NCBI GenBank assembly: GCA_007693335.1
Contig: REDU01000072.1
Coordinates: 23,860 to 87,859 of the forward strand
Source: Ilumatobacter sp.
GTDB taxonomy: Bacteria; Actinomycetota; Acidimicrobiia; Acidimicrobiales; Ilumatobacteraceae
Direction: 5' to 3'
DNA length: 64,000 nucleotides
Positions 49,509-58,745 of this stretch are shown one piece after another. Below the pieces are notes generated by a model. It was not told the DNA's origin. It did not search any database and saw only the letters and a list, made by a program, of their open reading frames with translations. The position numbers and the translations under genes were made by a program. The stretch's first letter is position 1, and the number at the start of each line of letters is the position of its first letter.

Positions 49509-49780
49509 TCACTCGTCGTCGAAGATGAACTCGACGTACCCCTGGAGGTCGACGAGCAGGCGGGTGGAGGCGCCCTCGCCGATGCAGTGCACTTCGATCG
49601 ACTGCTCCTGGCGACGCCCGAGAGCGCGGCGTTGGCGAGCGTGACGCCGGGTTCGGTCCAGTTGATGGTCGACGTGGTCGGTGCCGGTACGTCGTCGTGA
49701 GGGTCCGATGCCCGCACCGACAAGAAGCAGGCTCCCTCGGTCTGGGTGATGGCCACATTGAGGAACCGGTGTCGGGTCGT
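49509..49780 (-). pseudogene. Frameshifted fragment of a secreted beta-rich domain
   Basis: Two minus-strand pieces in different frames join into one recognisable domain. The first reads RFLNVAITQTEGACFLSV to TINWTEPGVTLANAALSG. A shift at about 49612-49622 then leads to SIEVHCIGEGASTRLLVDLQ and GYVEFIFDDE before the stop at 49509. The LNV, NAxxA and LxVDLxGY wording is that of a repeat domain common in secreted actinobacterial proteins. No signal peptide or upstream part is present. This is a decayed remnant or, less likely, the result of a sequencing error. Confidence 0.55.
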
Positions 49781-49814
49781 GAGTATCCATCCGAGCGAGA
49801 CGAGACGAGACACG

Positions 49815-50127
49815 GTGCTCGTGCCGGAACCGAACCACGAGCACGACCCGAACGCCGTCGCCGTCCACGTCTCAGGGCACGGAGGTCGGCCACCTCTCCC
49901 GAACCGATGCCATCACCTCTCGCGAACGCATCGACCAGGCCGTCGACGCCTACGACTACTCGATGCGGTACGAAGAAGTCGTCGACCGAGTCTTCTGGTC
50001 TGCTGCGGGCGGCGCCGAGCGCGACGACAACGTGCCAGCGATGGCGAAGGCGCTACGCGAGACCGGCTACGAGGGCCGCACCTCCCCCGAGGACGGCTCC
50101 GCAATAGCGGACGGTACGCAATGGTGA
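49815..50127 (+). pseudogene. Frameshifted HIRAN-domain remnant
   Basis: The first part reads VLVPEPNHEHDPNAVAVHV, the core of a HIRAN DNA-end-binding domain. A one-base shift at about 49870-49873 is needed to continue with GTEVGHLSRTDAITSRERID, which is the rest of that domain. The second frame then stays open, with a helical tail ending TGA at 50127. The 5' end is missing. It lies head to head with the fragment at 49509-49780, with about 30 bp between, as at a rearrangement junction. The stretch 50128-50260 shows nothing recognisable. Confidence 0.58.
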
Positions 50128-50260
50128 AGGTATCCGGCGTCGAGTGGGAGGCCATTTCGGTGCATCACCTCTGGTCACGGAATCGGCGCAACTTCATCAA
50201 CAGCATCCACCTGTCGCCGACGCGGTCTGACATCACGTTCTCACGGGTAGGGACTGTGCC

Positions 50261-51145
50261 ATGGACTCACTACCGGAGCAGCCGACACCACCGTTCGACG
50301 AACAGTCCCAGATTCGACCAGGGCTCGATCTGCAGATGTCGCCGCGCCCCAGGAACCAGGCGCCGTCGTACCTCGGATCGGGAAAGCTCTCCGGCCGCAG
50401 AGCGCTCATCACCGGCGGCGACAGCGGCATCGGCGCGAGCGTCGCCGTTCTCTTCGCCCGCGAGGGTGCCGATGTTGCGATCGTATACCTCCCCGACGAA
50501 CAGCAAGATGCCGACAATGTCGCCGGCCTCGTGGCTGAGGAGGGCCAGCGCTGCGTCCGGATCCCGGGCGACATCACGTCCTCGGAGTTCTGCCGGGCAG
50601 CAGTCGATCGAACCGTCGAGGAGTTCGGCGGGCTCGACATCCTCGTGAACAATGCGGCAGTGATGTACCAACACTCGTCCATCACCGAGATCAGCGACGA
50701 AGAACTCGACGAGGTGGTCCGCACCAACATCTTGGGGTACTTCTACATGACTCGCGCCGCCGTGCCGTACCTCGAGCCGGGCAGTTCCATCGTCAACTGC
50801 GGATCGGTGGCAGGGTTCCTCGGTCATCCCCCGCTCATGGGCTACGCCGAGACGAAGGGAGCGAACCACACTTTCACCAAGTCGCTGGCGACGTCTCTGA
50901 TCGAGAAGGGGGTTCGCGTGAACTGCGTCTCCCCCGGGCCGGTGTGGACCCCGCTCAACGCGTCAGCCCGGACGCCCGAGCAGATGGCGGGTTACGGCTC
51001 CGAGACCGATCCTGTGCCTCTCGGTCGCCCGGCACAACCCGAAGAGATCGCTCCCGCGTTCGTGTTCTTCGCGAGCAACGTCGACAGTGGCTTCATCAAC
51101 GGCGAGATCCTCGCGATCTATGGCGGAGAGGTGTTGGCCCGATGA
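50261..51145 (+). CDS. Short-chain dehydrogenase/reductase (YghA/general-stress type)
   Basis: A 294-residue SDR with the extended N-terminus of the YghA/GsiB-associated group (MSPRPRNQAPSYLGSGKLSG before the Rossmann fold), TGGDSGIGASVAVLF, VNNAAVMYQHSSI, Ser in NCGSVAGFLG and Tyr/Lys in YAETK. The PLGRPAQPEEIAPAFVFFAS segment is characteristic of that group. The ribosome site is weak. Base use here is less GC-biased than in its neighbours and it adjoins the decay zone, so lateral acquisition is possible. Confidence 0.88.
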   Translation: MDSLPEQPTPPFDEQSQIRPGLDLQMSPRPRNQAPSYLGSGKLSGRRALITGGDSGIGASVAVLFAREGADVAIVYLPDEQQDADNVAGLVAEEGQRCVRIPGDITSSEFCRAAVDRTVEEFGGLDILVNNAAVMYQHSSITEISDEELDEVVRTNILGYFYMTRAAVPYLEPGSSIVNCGSVAGFLGHPPLMGYAETKGANHTFTKSLATSLIEKGVRVNCVSPGPVWTPLNASARTPEQMAGYGSETDPVPLGRPAQPEEIAPAFVFFASNVDSGFINGEILAIYGGEVLAR

Positions 51146-51166
51146 CTGCATCGACCCAACGGTGAG

Positions 51167-51769
51167 CTACATCCCGAGCTCGCCGGCCACGAAGTGGCGG
51201 CGACAGAGCAACTCGTAACGGACCGAGTCACCGAACAGGCGCTGCGCCGTGGGATCACCGGTGTCGCCGACCACCACGGTCTCACCCTCGTAGACGATCT
51301 CACCGTTCACGACACGGGCGTTGTGGGTGGCGCGCGAGCCGCACCAGCACCGGGCCTCGACCTGCAACGGCACCCGCTCGTCGGCGATCTCGAGCAGGCG
51401 GGCCGTACCGTCGAACAACCGACCGCGGAAGTCGGTGATGAGGCCGAACGCGAACACGTCGACGTCGAGATCGTCCACGACCCGGGCGAGCTGATCACAC
51501 TGCTCGGGCGTGTAGAACTGCGCCTCGTCGCACACCATGTAGTGCAGCGGCCAGTGCGACGCCGCCAGGGCGCGGAGATCGAGGTCGGGCTCCACGTGGA
51601 TGGCCGCCGCAGCCACCCCGAGCCGACTCGTGACCTGTTGCCCCTCCCGATCGAGACACGTCAACAACAGGCCGTACAACTCGCGCGAAGCCAGGTTGTG
51701 GTGGATCTGGAGGGCGAGTGTGCTCTTGCCCGAACCCATCGTGCCGAAGCTGAACCTGAGCGTCGCCAT
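51167..51769 (-). CDS. tdk: Thymidine kinase
   Basis: A 200-residue type II thymidine kinase, salvaging thymidine to dTMP. Walker A GTMGSGKSTLALQIHH, Walker B and catalytic Glu in MVCDEAQFYTPEQ, the FGLITDFRGRLFDGT lid segment, and a C-terminal zinc-binding lasso (CWCG and LLCRRHF). The ATG at 51769 starts MATLRFSFGTMGSGK; the frame is open further upstream, but the P-loop strand fixes this start. Divergent from the sulfatase gene. Confidence 0.94.
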   Translation of the reverse strand: MATLRFSFGTMGSGKSTLALQIHHNLASRELYGLLLTCLDREGQQVTSRLGVAAAAIHVEPDLDLRALAASHWPLHYMVCDEAQFYTPEQCDQLARVVDDLDVDVFAFGLITDFRGRLFDGTARLLEIADERVPLQVEARCWCGSRATHNARVVNGEIVYEGETVVVGDTGDPTAQRLFGDSVRYELLCRRHFVAGELGM

Positions 51770-51836
51770 GCCGGAGCCGACCCTATCCCGACCGCCCCGG
51801 TACGGTGGCGGGCGTGAGCGGAGCCCCGGTGGCAGC

Positions 51837-53276
51837 GTGAAACCGAACGTGCTCCTGGTCACCCTCGACCAGTTCCGGGGAGACTGGACGGGTGCGGCGG
51901 GTCACCCGGTGGTGCGCACACCGAACCTCGACCAGCTCGCAGCCCAGGGCGTGCGGTTCGCCCGGCACTACAGCCAGGCGGCACCGTGCGGACCCGGACG
52001 GGCGTCGCTCTACACCGGCACCTATCAGATGAACCACCGCGTGGTCGGTAACGGCACACCTCTCGACCACCGGTTCGACAACGTGGCGCTGGCTGCGCGC
52101 CGCGCCGGCTACGAGCCGGCGCTGTTCGGGTACACCGATTCCGCCGTCGATCCCCGGGTCGTCGACGACGGCGACCCACGCCTCCAGACCTACGAGGGCA
52201 TCCTCCCCGGATTCGATCCCGTCCTCCCGCTCGTGGGCGACCAACGTCCCTGGCGGAGGTGGCTCGACGATCTCGGCCACGACGTGCCGCACTCGACCGC
52301 GGCACTGCTCGAATCCGAATCCCAGCGCTCGGCCGATGTCAGCATCTCGGCGTTCCTCACCGACCAGGCCATCGACTGGATCCACCGCCGCGACGCTCCC
52401 TGGTTCGCCCACCTGTCGTACCTCCGACCCCATCCGCCGTACGCGGCCGCGGGCAGGTTCGCCGAGATGTACGACCCGGCCGACATGGATCCACCGATCC
52501 CTCCCGCAGAGGGGCGCCATCCGTTCCACGACCGACTGATGCGGGTGCCCGATCTCATGGCGCCGACCGATGCCGACGCCGGCCGGCGGCTCCGAGCGCA
52601 CTACGCGGGCATGATCAGCGAGGTCGACCACCAACTCGGGCGGCTGTGGACGTTCCTGCGCGACGCCAGCCAGTGGGACCGGACCGTCGTGGTGATCACC
52701 TCCGACCACGGCGAACAGCTCGGCGATCACGGCTACGTGCAGAAAGCCGGCTTCTTCGAGCAGAGCTACCACATCCCCGCGATCGTGCGCGACCCGGCAG
52801 CCACGGCCGGCCACGGCACCACGATCGAGATGTTCACCGAGAACGTCGACGTGTTCCCGACCCTCTGTGACGTGATGGGCATCGACGTGCCGGCCCAGTG
52901 TGACGGTCTCCCGCTGACGCCGTTCCTCCGGGGCGAGGAACCTCCCTGGTGGCGATCCGCCGCGCACTGGGAGTACGACTGGCGCACGTCGTTCATCGGT
53001 TCGGGCGACCACCAGTGGCCATGGGATCGTCGGCTCGAACGACAGCACCTCGCGGTGCGACGAGACGCCACCGCTGCCTACGTGCAGTTCGGCGATGGTT
53101 CGTGGCGCTGCTTCGACCTGGCTGCCGACCCCACGTGGCGCACGGAGCTGCACGATCCTGCCGCGGTGCTCCCCCACGCCCAGGCGATGCTGCAGTGGAG
53201 ATCGGTGCACGCCGACCGCACGCTGGCCGACACGCTGATCGAGCACGGGGTACAGGGGCGCGATCCGCGACACTGA
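51837..53276 (+). CDS. Sulfatase-family hydrolase (phosphonate monoester hydrolase/arylsulfatase type)
   Basis: A 479-residue alkaline phosphatase-superfamily enzyme. The nucleophile motif is SQAAPCGPGRASLYTGTY, where the Cys of CxPxR would be converted to formylglycine. The following NHRVVGNGTPLD is typical of the PMH/choline-sulfatase branch. Metal ligands are seen at LVTLDQFRGD (N-terminal Asp) and TSDHGEQLGDHG. It has no signal peptide, so it is cytoplasmic. GTG 51837 is used; no better start with a ribosome site was found. The substrate may be a sulfate, phosphonate or phosphodiester. Confidence 0.88.
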   Translation: MKPNVLLVTLDQFRGDWTGAAGHPVVRTPNLDQLAAQGVRFARHYSQAAPCGPGRASLYTGTYQMNHRVVGNGTPLDHRFDNVALAARRAGYEPALFGYTDSAVDPRVVDDGDPRLQTYEGILPGFDPVLPLVGDQRPWRRWLDDLGHDVPHSTAALLESESQRSADVSISAFLTDQAIDWIHRRDAPWFAHLSYLRPHPPYAAAGRFAEMYDPADMDPPIPPAEGRHPFHDRLMRVPDLMAPTDADAGRRLRAHYAGMISEVDHQLGRLWTFLRDASQWDRTVVVITSDHGEQLGDHGYVQKAGFFEQSYHIPAIVRDPAATAGHGTTIEMFTENVDVFPTLCDVMGIDVPAQCDGLPLTPFLRGEEPPWWRSAAHWEYDWRTSFIGSGDHQWPWDRRLERQHLAVRRDATAAYVQFGDGSWRCFDLAADPTWRTELHDPAAVLPHAQAMLQWRSVHADRTLADTLIEHGVQGRDPRH

Positions 53277-53384
53277 GACTGCGACACTGTTGGCGCCAGG
53301 ACCCAACGGTTGAGGGCTGTGGTCGGGTAATGTCGGGTATTGACGCAACTGCTCCGGCAACGTCGCTGGGGCGAGGGGGAGAAC

Positions 53385-55253
53385 ATGACCGACACGATCG
53401 ACCGATCGGACGGCGCCGAGGTGCTCGATCGCCTCGTGGTGCGCTTCGCCGGGGACTCCGGTGACGGGATGCAGCTGACGGGCGACCGGTTCACCTCGGT
53501 GAGCGCCTCGTTCGGCAACGACCTGTCGACGCTGCCGGACTTCCCGGCCGAGATCCGAGCTCCAGCCGGCACCATCAACGGCGTCTCGAGCTTCCAGGTC
53601 CACATCTCCGACCACGAGATCACCACCCCTGGTGACGAGCCCAACGTGCTCGTGGCGATGAACCCGGCCGCACTGATGGCCGATCTCGGACGCCTCGAAC
53701 AGGGCGGCACCATCATCGTCAACGACGATGCCTTCGACGAGCGCAACCTGGCGAAGGTGGGCTACGACGCCAACCCGCTCGACGACGGCAGCCTGGCCAC
53801 CTACCGCCTCATCCGCGTGCCGATGTCATCGCTCACCCGCGAGGTGTGCGAGCCCCTCGGGGTCAAGCCACGCGATGCCGAGCGCTCGAAGAACTTCTTC
53901 GCCCTCGGCCTCGTCTCGTGGATGTACACCCGACCCACCGACTCCACCCTCGAGTGGATCACCGAGAAGTTCGCGAAGAACGAACAGGTCCAGGCGGCCA
54001 ACCGTGCGGCGTTCCTGGCCGGCTACCACTTCGGCGAGACCACCGAGGCGGTGGGCCACCGCTACGAGGTCCAGCCGGCCCGCATGGACCCCGGCGAGTA
54101 CACCAGCATCACCGGCAACACCGCGCTGGCCTGGGGACTCGTGGCCGCCGGGCAGCTCGCCAAGCTCCCGGTCACCCTCGGCTCGTACCCCATCACCCCG
54201 GCCAGTGACATCCTCCACGAGCTGTCGCGGCACAAGCATTTCGGCGTACGCACCGTGCAGGCAGAGGACGAGATCGCCGCGGCCGGCATGGCCCTCGGTG
54301 CAGCGTTCGCCGGGCACCTCGGCGTCACCACCACCAGCGGTCCGGGTCTCGCACTGAAGAGCGAGACCATCTCACTGGCGGTGTCGGTGGAGCTCCCGCT
54401 GCTGGTGGTCGACATCCAGCGCGGTGGCCCGTCCACCGGACTACCGACCAAGACCGAGGCAGCCGATCTCGACATCGCCCTGTTCGGTCGCCACGGCGAG
54501 GCACCGCTACCGGTGATCGCCAGCTACAGCCCGGTCAACTGCTTCCACGCTGCCATCGAGGCGGCGCGCATCGCACTGAAGTACCGCACGCCGGTGATCC
54601 TGCTGTCCGACGGTTACCTCGCGAACGGTTCGGAGCCCTGGCGGCTCCCGAACGTGGACGACCTCCCCGACATCGCGGTGCCGTTCACCACCGAACTCAA
54701 TCACACCGATGCCGATGGCCAACCCGAGTACTGGCCGTATCAGCGCGATCCCGACACGCTCGCTCGGCCGTGGGCCATCCCGGGTACCCCCGATCTGATG
54801 CATCGCATCGGTGGACTCGAGAAGGAAGACGGCAGCGGCAACATCAACTACACGCCCGAGAACCACGCCCGCATGGTCGAGCTTCGAGCGGCGAAGATCG
54901 CGCGTATCGCCGATGACTACGAGCCTGTCGAGGTGCACGGTGATGTCGACGCCGACATCTGCATCCTCGGCTGGGGTTCCACATGGGCGGCCATCGACTC
55001 CGCCGTGCAACGCACGCGTCGGGTCGGCACCAAGGTGGCCTGGGTGCACCTCACCCACCTCAACCCGCTCCCGAACGACCTCGGCGATGTGCTGAAGCGT
55101 TACTCGAAGGTGATGGTGCCCGAGCTCAACTCGGGTCAGCTCGCCCGGGTGGTCCGCGCCGAGTACCTCGTCGACGCCATCTCGATCAGCAAGGTCGAAG
55201 GACTGCCGTTCACCGCCAGAGAGATCGAAGCCCGCATCCAGGAGGTGCTGTGA
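53385..55253 (+). CDS. korA: 2-oxoglutarate:ferredoxin oxidoreductase, fused gamma-alpha subunit
   Basis: A 622-residue subunit of KorAB, which oxidatively decarboxylates 2-oxoglutarate to succinyl-CoA using ferredoxin. Residues of about 15-200 are the gamma domain (RFAGDSGDGMQLTGD, FPAEIRAPAGTINGVSSFQV). The alpha domain starts near 240 (GNTALAWGLVAAGQ, YPITPASDILHELS, TTTSGPGLALKSETI, VDIQRGGPSTGLPTKTE). Fused gamma-alpha is the actinobacterial form. ATG 53385 has GAGGGGGAG at the right distance. It overlaps korB by one base. Confidence 0.95.
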   Translation: MTDTIDRSDGAEVLDRLVVRFAGDSGDGMQLTGDRFTSVSASFGNDLSTLPDFPAEIRAPAGTINGVSSFQVHISDHEITTPGDEPNVLVAMNPAALMADLGRLEQGGTIIVNDDAFDERNLAKVGYDANPLDDGSLATYRLIRVPMSSLTREVCEPLGVKPRDAERSKNFFALGLVSWMYTRPTDSTLEWITEKFAKNEQVQAANRAAFLAGYHFGETTEAVGHRYEVQPARMDPGEYTSITGNTALAWGLVAAGQLAKLPVTLGSYPITPASDILHELSRHKHFGVRTVQAEDEIAAAGMALGAAFAGHLGVTTTSGPGLALKSETISLAVSVELPLLVVDIQRGGPSTGLPTKTEAADLDIALFGRHGEAPLPVIASYSPVNCFHAAIEAARIALKYRTPVILLSDGYLANGSEPWRLPNVDDLPDIAVPFTTELNHTDADGQPEYWPYQRDPDTLARPWAIPGTPDLMHRIGGLEKEDGSGNINYTPENHARMVELRAAKIARIADDYEPVEVHGDVDADICILGWGSTWAAIDSAVQRTRRVGTKVAWVHLTHLNPLPNDLGDVLKRYSKVMVPELNSGQLARVVRAEYLVDAISISKVEGLPFTAREIEARIQEVL

Positions 55254-56275
55254 TGAGTGACACCGCCGTCCGTCTCACGACCAAGAAGGACTGGACCAGC
55301 GACCAGGAGGTGCGCTGGTGCCCCGGTTGCGGCGACTACGGCATCCTCCAGGCTGTCCAGATGCTCATGCCCGAGGTGGGCGCCACCCCGGAGAACACGG
55401 TGTTCGTGTCGGGCATCGGCTGTTCGAGCCGGCTCCCGTATTACATGAACACCTACGGGTTCCACTCGATCCACGGTCGGGCACCGGCGATCGCCACCGG
55501 CGTGGCCGTGGCCCGACCCGACCTCGACGTGTGGGTGATCACCGGCGACGGCGACGGCTTGTCGATCGGCGGCAACCACCTGATCCACGCGCTGCGCCGC
55601 AACGTGAACCTCACCATCTTGTTGTTCAACAACCGCATCTACGGACTCACGAAGGGCCAGTACTCCCCCACCTCCGAGATCGGCAAGGTCACCAAGTCGA
55701 CCCCGTTCGGGTCGGTCGACACGCCGTTCAACCCGCTCGGGGTCGCGCTCGGCGCCGAGGCCAGCTTCGTGGCCCGCACCCACGACCTCGATCGCAAGCA
55801 CATGATGGAGACGTTCCGTGCCGCCCACGCCCACCAGGGTGCGGCGTTCGTCGAGATCTACCAGAACTGCAACGTGTTCAACGATGGTCAGTTCGACGGG
55901 GTCACCAAGCGCAACGTGCGCGAAGAGATGATGATCGACCTCCACCACGGTGAGCCGATCCGATTCGGTGCCGACGGTCACCGCGGTGTCGTCATGGGCA
56001 GCGACGGTCAGCTCCGCATCGTCGAGGTCGCCGATGTGGGCGAAGCGGCACTGCTCGTACACGATGCCCACCGGCCCGAGCCCTCGTTGGCGTTCGCACT
56101 CGCCCGGCTCAGCTACGACGATCACTCGCCCACGCCGTTCGGTGTCTTCCGTCAGGTCGAGCGACCCGAGTACACCACGTCGGTGGCCGCCCAGGTGGCC
56201 GCCGCGTCCGAGCAGCGCGGACCGGGCCATCTCGACGACCTCCTGCGCTCGAACGGCACCTGGACGGTCGACTGA
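55253..56275 (+). CDS. korB: 2-oxoglutarate:ferredoxin oxidoreductase, beta subunit
   Basis: A 340-residue subunit that binds thiamine diphosphate and the iron-sulfur cluster. The cluster Cys residues are in RWCPGCGDYGI and GIGCSSRLPYY. The TPP motif is VITGDGDGLSIGGNHLIHALRRN followed by LLFNNRIYGLTKGQYSPTS. The C-terminal third is the usual partner-contact region of KorB. Translation is coupled to korA (TGATG). Together they give ferredoxin-linked TCA flux, which can replace the NAD-linked 2-oxoglutarate dehydrogenase. Confidence 0.96.
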   Translation: MSDTAVRLTTKKDWTSDQEVRWCPGCGDYGILQAVQMLMPEVGATPENTVFVSGIGCSSRLPYYMNTYGFHSIHGRAPAIATGVAVARPDLDVWVITGDGDGLSIGGNHLIHALRRNVNLTILLFNNRIYGLTKGQYSPTSEIGKVTKSTPFGSVDTPFNPLGVALGAEASFVARTHDLDRKHMMETFRAAHAHQGAAFVEIYQNCNVFNDGQFDGVTKRNVREEMMIDLHHGEPIRFGADGHRGVVMGSDGQLRIVEVADVGEAALLVHDAHRPEPSLAFALARLSYDDHSPTPFGVFRQVERPEYTTSVAAQVAAASEQRGPGHLDDLLRSNGTWTVD

Positions 56276-56279
56276 CCGC

Positions 56280-57164
56280 TCACCCGATCCGGCGTCGGGT
56301 CATCGGGTCGAAGAGCAGCTGGGATCCGTCGGGACGGACCCCTCGCTCCACCTCGGCACCCACGTACTCACGCAGCGACGTGTGCCAGGCACGATCGGGA
56401 CCGTCTCGGCCGTGGAGCCAGTACCCCTGCGCGTCGGCCGAGACCCGCACCAGGTCGAGGTCGATCGTCCCGGTCAATTGCGCCGCGGTGACGGTGACCG
56501 GCTCGCGATAGACGTCGATCGGCACACCCACCTGCTCGACGTGTCCCTCCTCGAGCACCACGAGTCGGTCGCTCATGGCCATCGCCTCGGTCGGGTCGTT
56601 GGTGGTGAACAGCGTGGTCACGTGGTACCCCCGCTGCAGCATCGGGAGCTCGCTCCGCATGTGCTCCCGGGTGCGGGCATCGAGGCGGGCGAGCGGTTCG
56701 TCGAGCAGCAGCACCGAGGGCACCCGCACCATCGCCCGGGCGATCTGGACCAGCTGGGTCTCGCCGGCAGCGAGCTGGTCGGGGGCACGTTCGAGCAACG
56801 CCTCGATGTGGAGCGCCCGGGCCTCGGCCCGCACCCGGTCGCGGATCTCCACCGCCGTCTGCCGGCGCACCTCGAGGGGGAACGCCACGTTGCGGCGCAC
56901 CGATCGGTTCGGCAACAGGTTCGGGTACTGGAACACCATCGCCACATCACGGTGACCCGCGTCGACGCGGGTCATGTCCACACCGTCCATCGTCAGCACT
57001 CCCCGGGTGATCGGATCGAGCCCGGCCACCGCCCGGAGCAACGTGGTCTTCCCGGCGCCCGACATGCCGATGATCCCCACGCACTCGCCGTCGGCCACGT
57101 CGAGATCGACCGAGGACAGGGCCACGATGTCGCCGTGACGCACGGTCACCCCTGACAGGCTCAC
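56280..57164 (-). CDS. Stand-alone ABC ATP-binding protein with altered motifs
   Basis: A roughly 294-residue ATPase of the MalK/UgpC style. Walker A GMSGAGKTTLLRAVAG, Q-loop VFQYPNLLPN and Walker B VLLLDEPLARLD are normal. The signature LSGGQ reads LAAGETQ, and the switch His is Asn in LFTTNDPTEAMAM. The C-terminal 80 residues look like a TOBE-type domain. No permease or binding protein is nearby. It starts with GTG 57164 overlapping the stop of the upstream gene (GTGA); GTG 57173 is an alternative. It may be a regulator-like or partner-dependent ATPase. Confidence 0.85.
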   Translation of the reverse strand: MSLSGVTVRHGDIVALSSVDLDVADGECVGIIGMSGAGKTTLLRAVAGLDPITRGVLTMDGVDMTRVDAGHRDVAMVFQYPNLLPNRSVRRNVAFPLEVRRQTAVEIRDRVRAEARALHIEALLERAPDQLAAGETQLVQIARAMVRVPSVLLLDEPLARLDARTREHMRSELPMLQRGYHVTTLFTTNDPTEAMAMSDRLVVLEEGHVEQVGVPIDVYREPVTVTAAQLTGTIDLDLVRVSADAQGYWLHGRDGPDRAWHTSLREYVGAEVERGVRPDGSQLLFDPMTRRRIG

Positions 57165-58069
57165 ACTCGCCACATCGGCCGCCCGTCGACATCGATCCCG
57201 AGGATCCATCCTTCCTGGGCGACCACGGGCGCCCGATCGAGATGGTCGATCTCGAACCAGGTCTCGAGATGGCCGAGTCGATCCGCTGCAGTGGTCGTCT
57301 CGACCACCTCCAGCACCTGGGCGGCGTCGAGCACCGGGTGACGATCCCGATCGACATCGAACGCACTGGGCCAGATCTCGGCGACCACCACCTCATCCTC
57401 GCGCTCCGCCGACAGGGCTCCGGGCGCGGCCCCTTCGAACGGCCAGACCCGGATCCGGGCCGGATGTCGTCGAACCAGCTGGTCGAGCACCGGGATCGCG
57501 GTGAGACTCTGACCTCCGACACTGCCCGCGTACGCCAGCTGCCAGATGCTGAACGGTCGGTGACCACGCTCGCGCAAGACGTGCTCCACCCGGCGGTGCT
57601 CGGGAACCTGCCCCGGAGGAGGTCGGGTGGGAAGGAGATGCTCGACCCGTCGTCCGCGGGGACATCCCCAGAACGGCCCCTCGCCCACACCGAAGCGACG
57701 GTTCAGCTCACCCCCCACCTCGAAGCGGTTGTTGCGGTTGCGCTCGTCGTCGCGGACGAGTCCGGTGACCAGCGACCAGACCCCGCGCCACGTCGGATCG
57801 TCGGGCACGAGCATCTCCGCTGCACCGGCGGGCAGGCCGAACGAGACGTCGAGACCGATGAGCACCCGGCGACCGGATGCGACCCGGATCAGATCATCGA
57901 GGTACTCGAGCGCCGCTCGGCGGGTCGGGTGGTTGACGAGCTCGACGTCACCGGCGCCGTCGCGCGACCGGGCCGCCGACCAGATCGAGTCCCGACCGCG
58001 GGTGGGCGCCGAGGCGGCGCTCCAGTCCACCATCACGTGCAGGTCGAACAGACCGCGCCGCCCGGCCAT
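57161..58069 (-). CDS. Conserved protein, RNase H-like (DUF429-like)
   Basis: A 302-residue protein of unknown function. The N-terminus HVMVDWSAASAPTRGRDSIW with a strand ending in Asp, a second acidic strand VLIGLDVSFGLP, and later WPSAFDVDRDRHPVLDAAQV give it an RNase H-like or DUF429 look. Such proteins are sometimes found near cobalamin genes, but none are here. It is coupled to the ABC ATPase downstream by a 4-bp overlap. Function unassigned. Confidence 0.68.
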   Translation of the reverse strand: MAGRRGLFDLHVMVDWSAASAPTRGRDSIWSAARSRDGAGDVELVNHPTRRAALEYLDDLIRVASGRRVLIGLDVSFGLPAGAAEMLVPDDPTWRGVWSLVTGLVRDDERNRNNRFEVGGELNRRFGVGEGPFWGCPRGRRVEHLLPTRPPPGQVPEHRRVEHVLRERGHRPFSIWQLAYAGSVGGQSLTAIPVLDQLVRRHPARIRVWPFEGAAPGALSAEREDEVVVAEIWPSAFDVDRDRHPVLDAAQVLEVVETTTAADRLGHLETWFEIDHLDRAPVVAQEGWILGIDVDGRPMWRV

Positions 58070-58093
58070 CGCCCCTACCTTCCACCATCACCG

Positions 58094-58741
58094 TCAGATC
58101 ACGACGGTGGCAACGGCGGCGAAGTGGAGCCCGGCCGCCACGACCGTGAAGACGTGCCACACCTCGTGATAGCCGAACGTTCGCGGCCACGGGTCTGGTC
58201 GACGCCGGGCCAGCACGGGGATGCCGATCGTGTACGCGATGCCACCACCGGCCACCAGCGCCAGCTGGAGCGGCGTGAGGTACCGGATGAGCCCGGGTGA
58301 CGCGATCACGGCCGCCCATCCGAGCAGGGGGTAGAGCGAGTTCCCGATCCACGTCACCTTGCCGAACGCGACCAGCTTCAGCACGACACCGGTGGACGCG
58401 CCGATCCCCACGATCACGAGCATCGGGACGCCCCACGCCGGCGGGAGCGCCACGAGACAGAGCGGCACATAGGTCCCGGCGATCAACAGGTAGATGGCCG
58501 AGTGGTCGAGTCGCTGCATGATGCGTCGAGCACGGAGCGAGGTGGCGAGACGGTGGTACGAGGCAGATGTGCCGAAGGCCAGCAACACGGTGGCGATGTA
58601 GATGGCCGACGCGATCTTGGCGGTCGCGCCGTCGGCGAGCACGATCAGCAGTGCGCCGACGGGGAGACAGAGGAAGAACGCCCAGCTGTGCAAGCGGCCC
58701 CGCCAGAGCGGGCGCTCGGCAGTCAGCACATCGAACGTCAT
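58094..58741 (-). CDS. Hemolysin III family (PAQR-type) membrane protein
   Basis: A 215-residue protein with seven predicted membrane helices. Conserved family motifs are GTSASYHRLA near the second helix, LDHSAIYLLIAGTYVPLCL in the middle, and GYHEVWHVFTVVAAGLHF at the end; the His residues form the putative metal site of PAQR proteins. Probably involved in membrane homeostasis, not true haemolysis. TAGCGT lies six bases before the ATG on the minus strand, so the start is leaderless. Confidence 0.92.
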   Translation of the reverse strand: MTFDVLTAERPLWRGRLHSWAFFLCLPVGALLIVLADGATAKIASAIYIATVLLAFGTSASYHRLATSLRARRIMQRLDHSAIYLLIAGTYVPLCLVALPPAWGVPMLVIVGIGASTGVVLKLVAFGKVTWIGNSLYPLLGWAAVIASPGLIRYLTPLQLALVAGGGIAYTIGIPVLARRRPDPWPRTFGYHEVWHVFTVVAAGLHFAAVATVVI

Positions 58742-58745
58742 CGGT

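Noticed and set aside
57572..58090. The palindrome-like GTCAGATCACGAC near 58090 as a further cluster operator
   Set aside because: Only one half-site is present, and it lies at the stop codon of the hemolysin III gene, not in a promoter.
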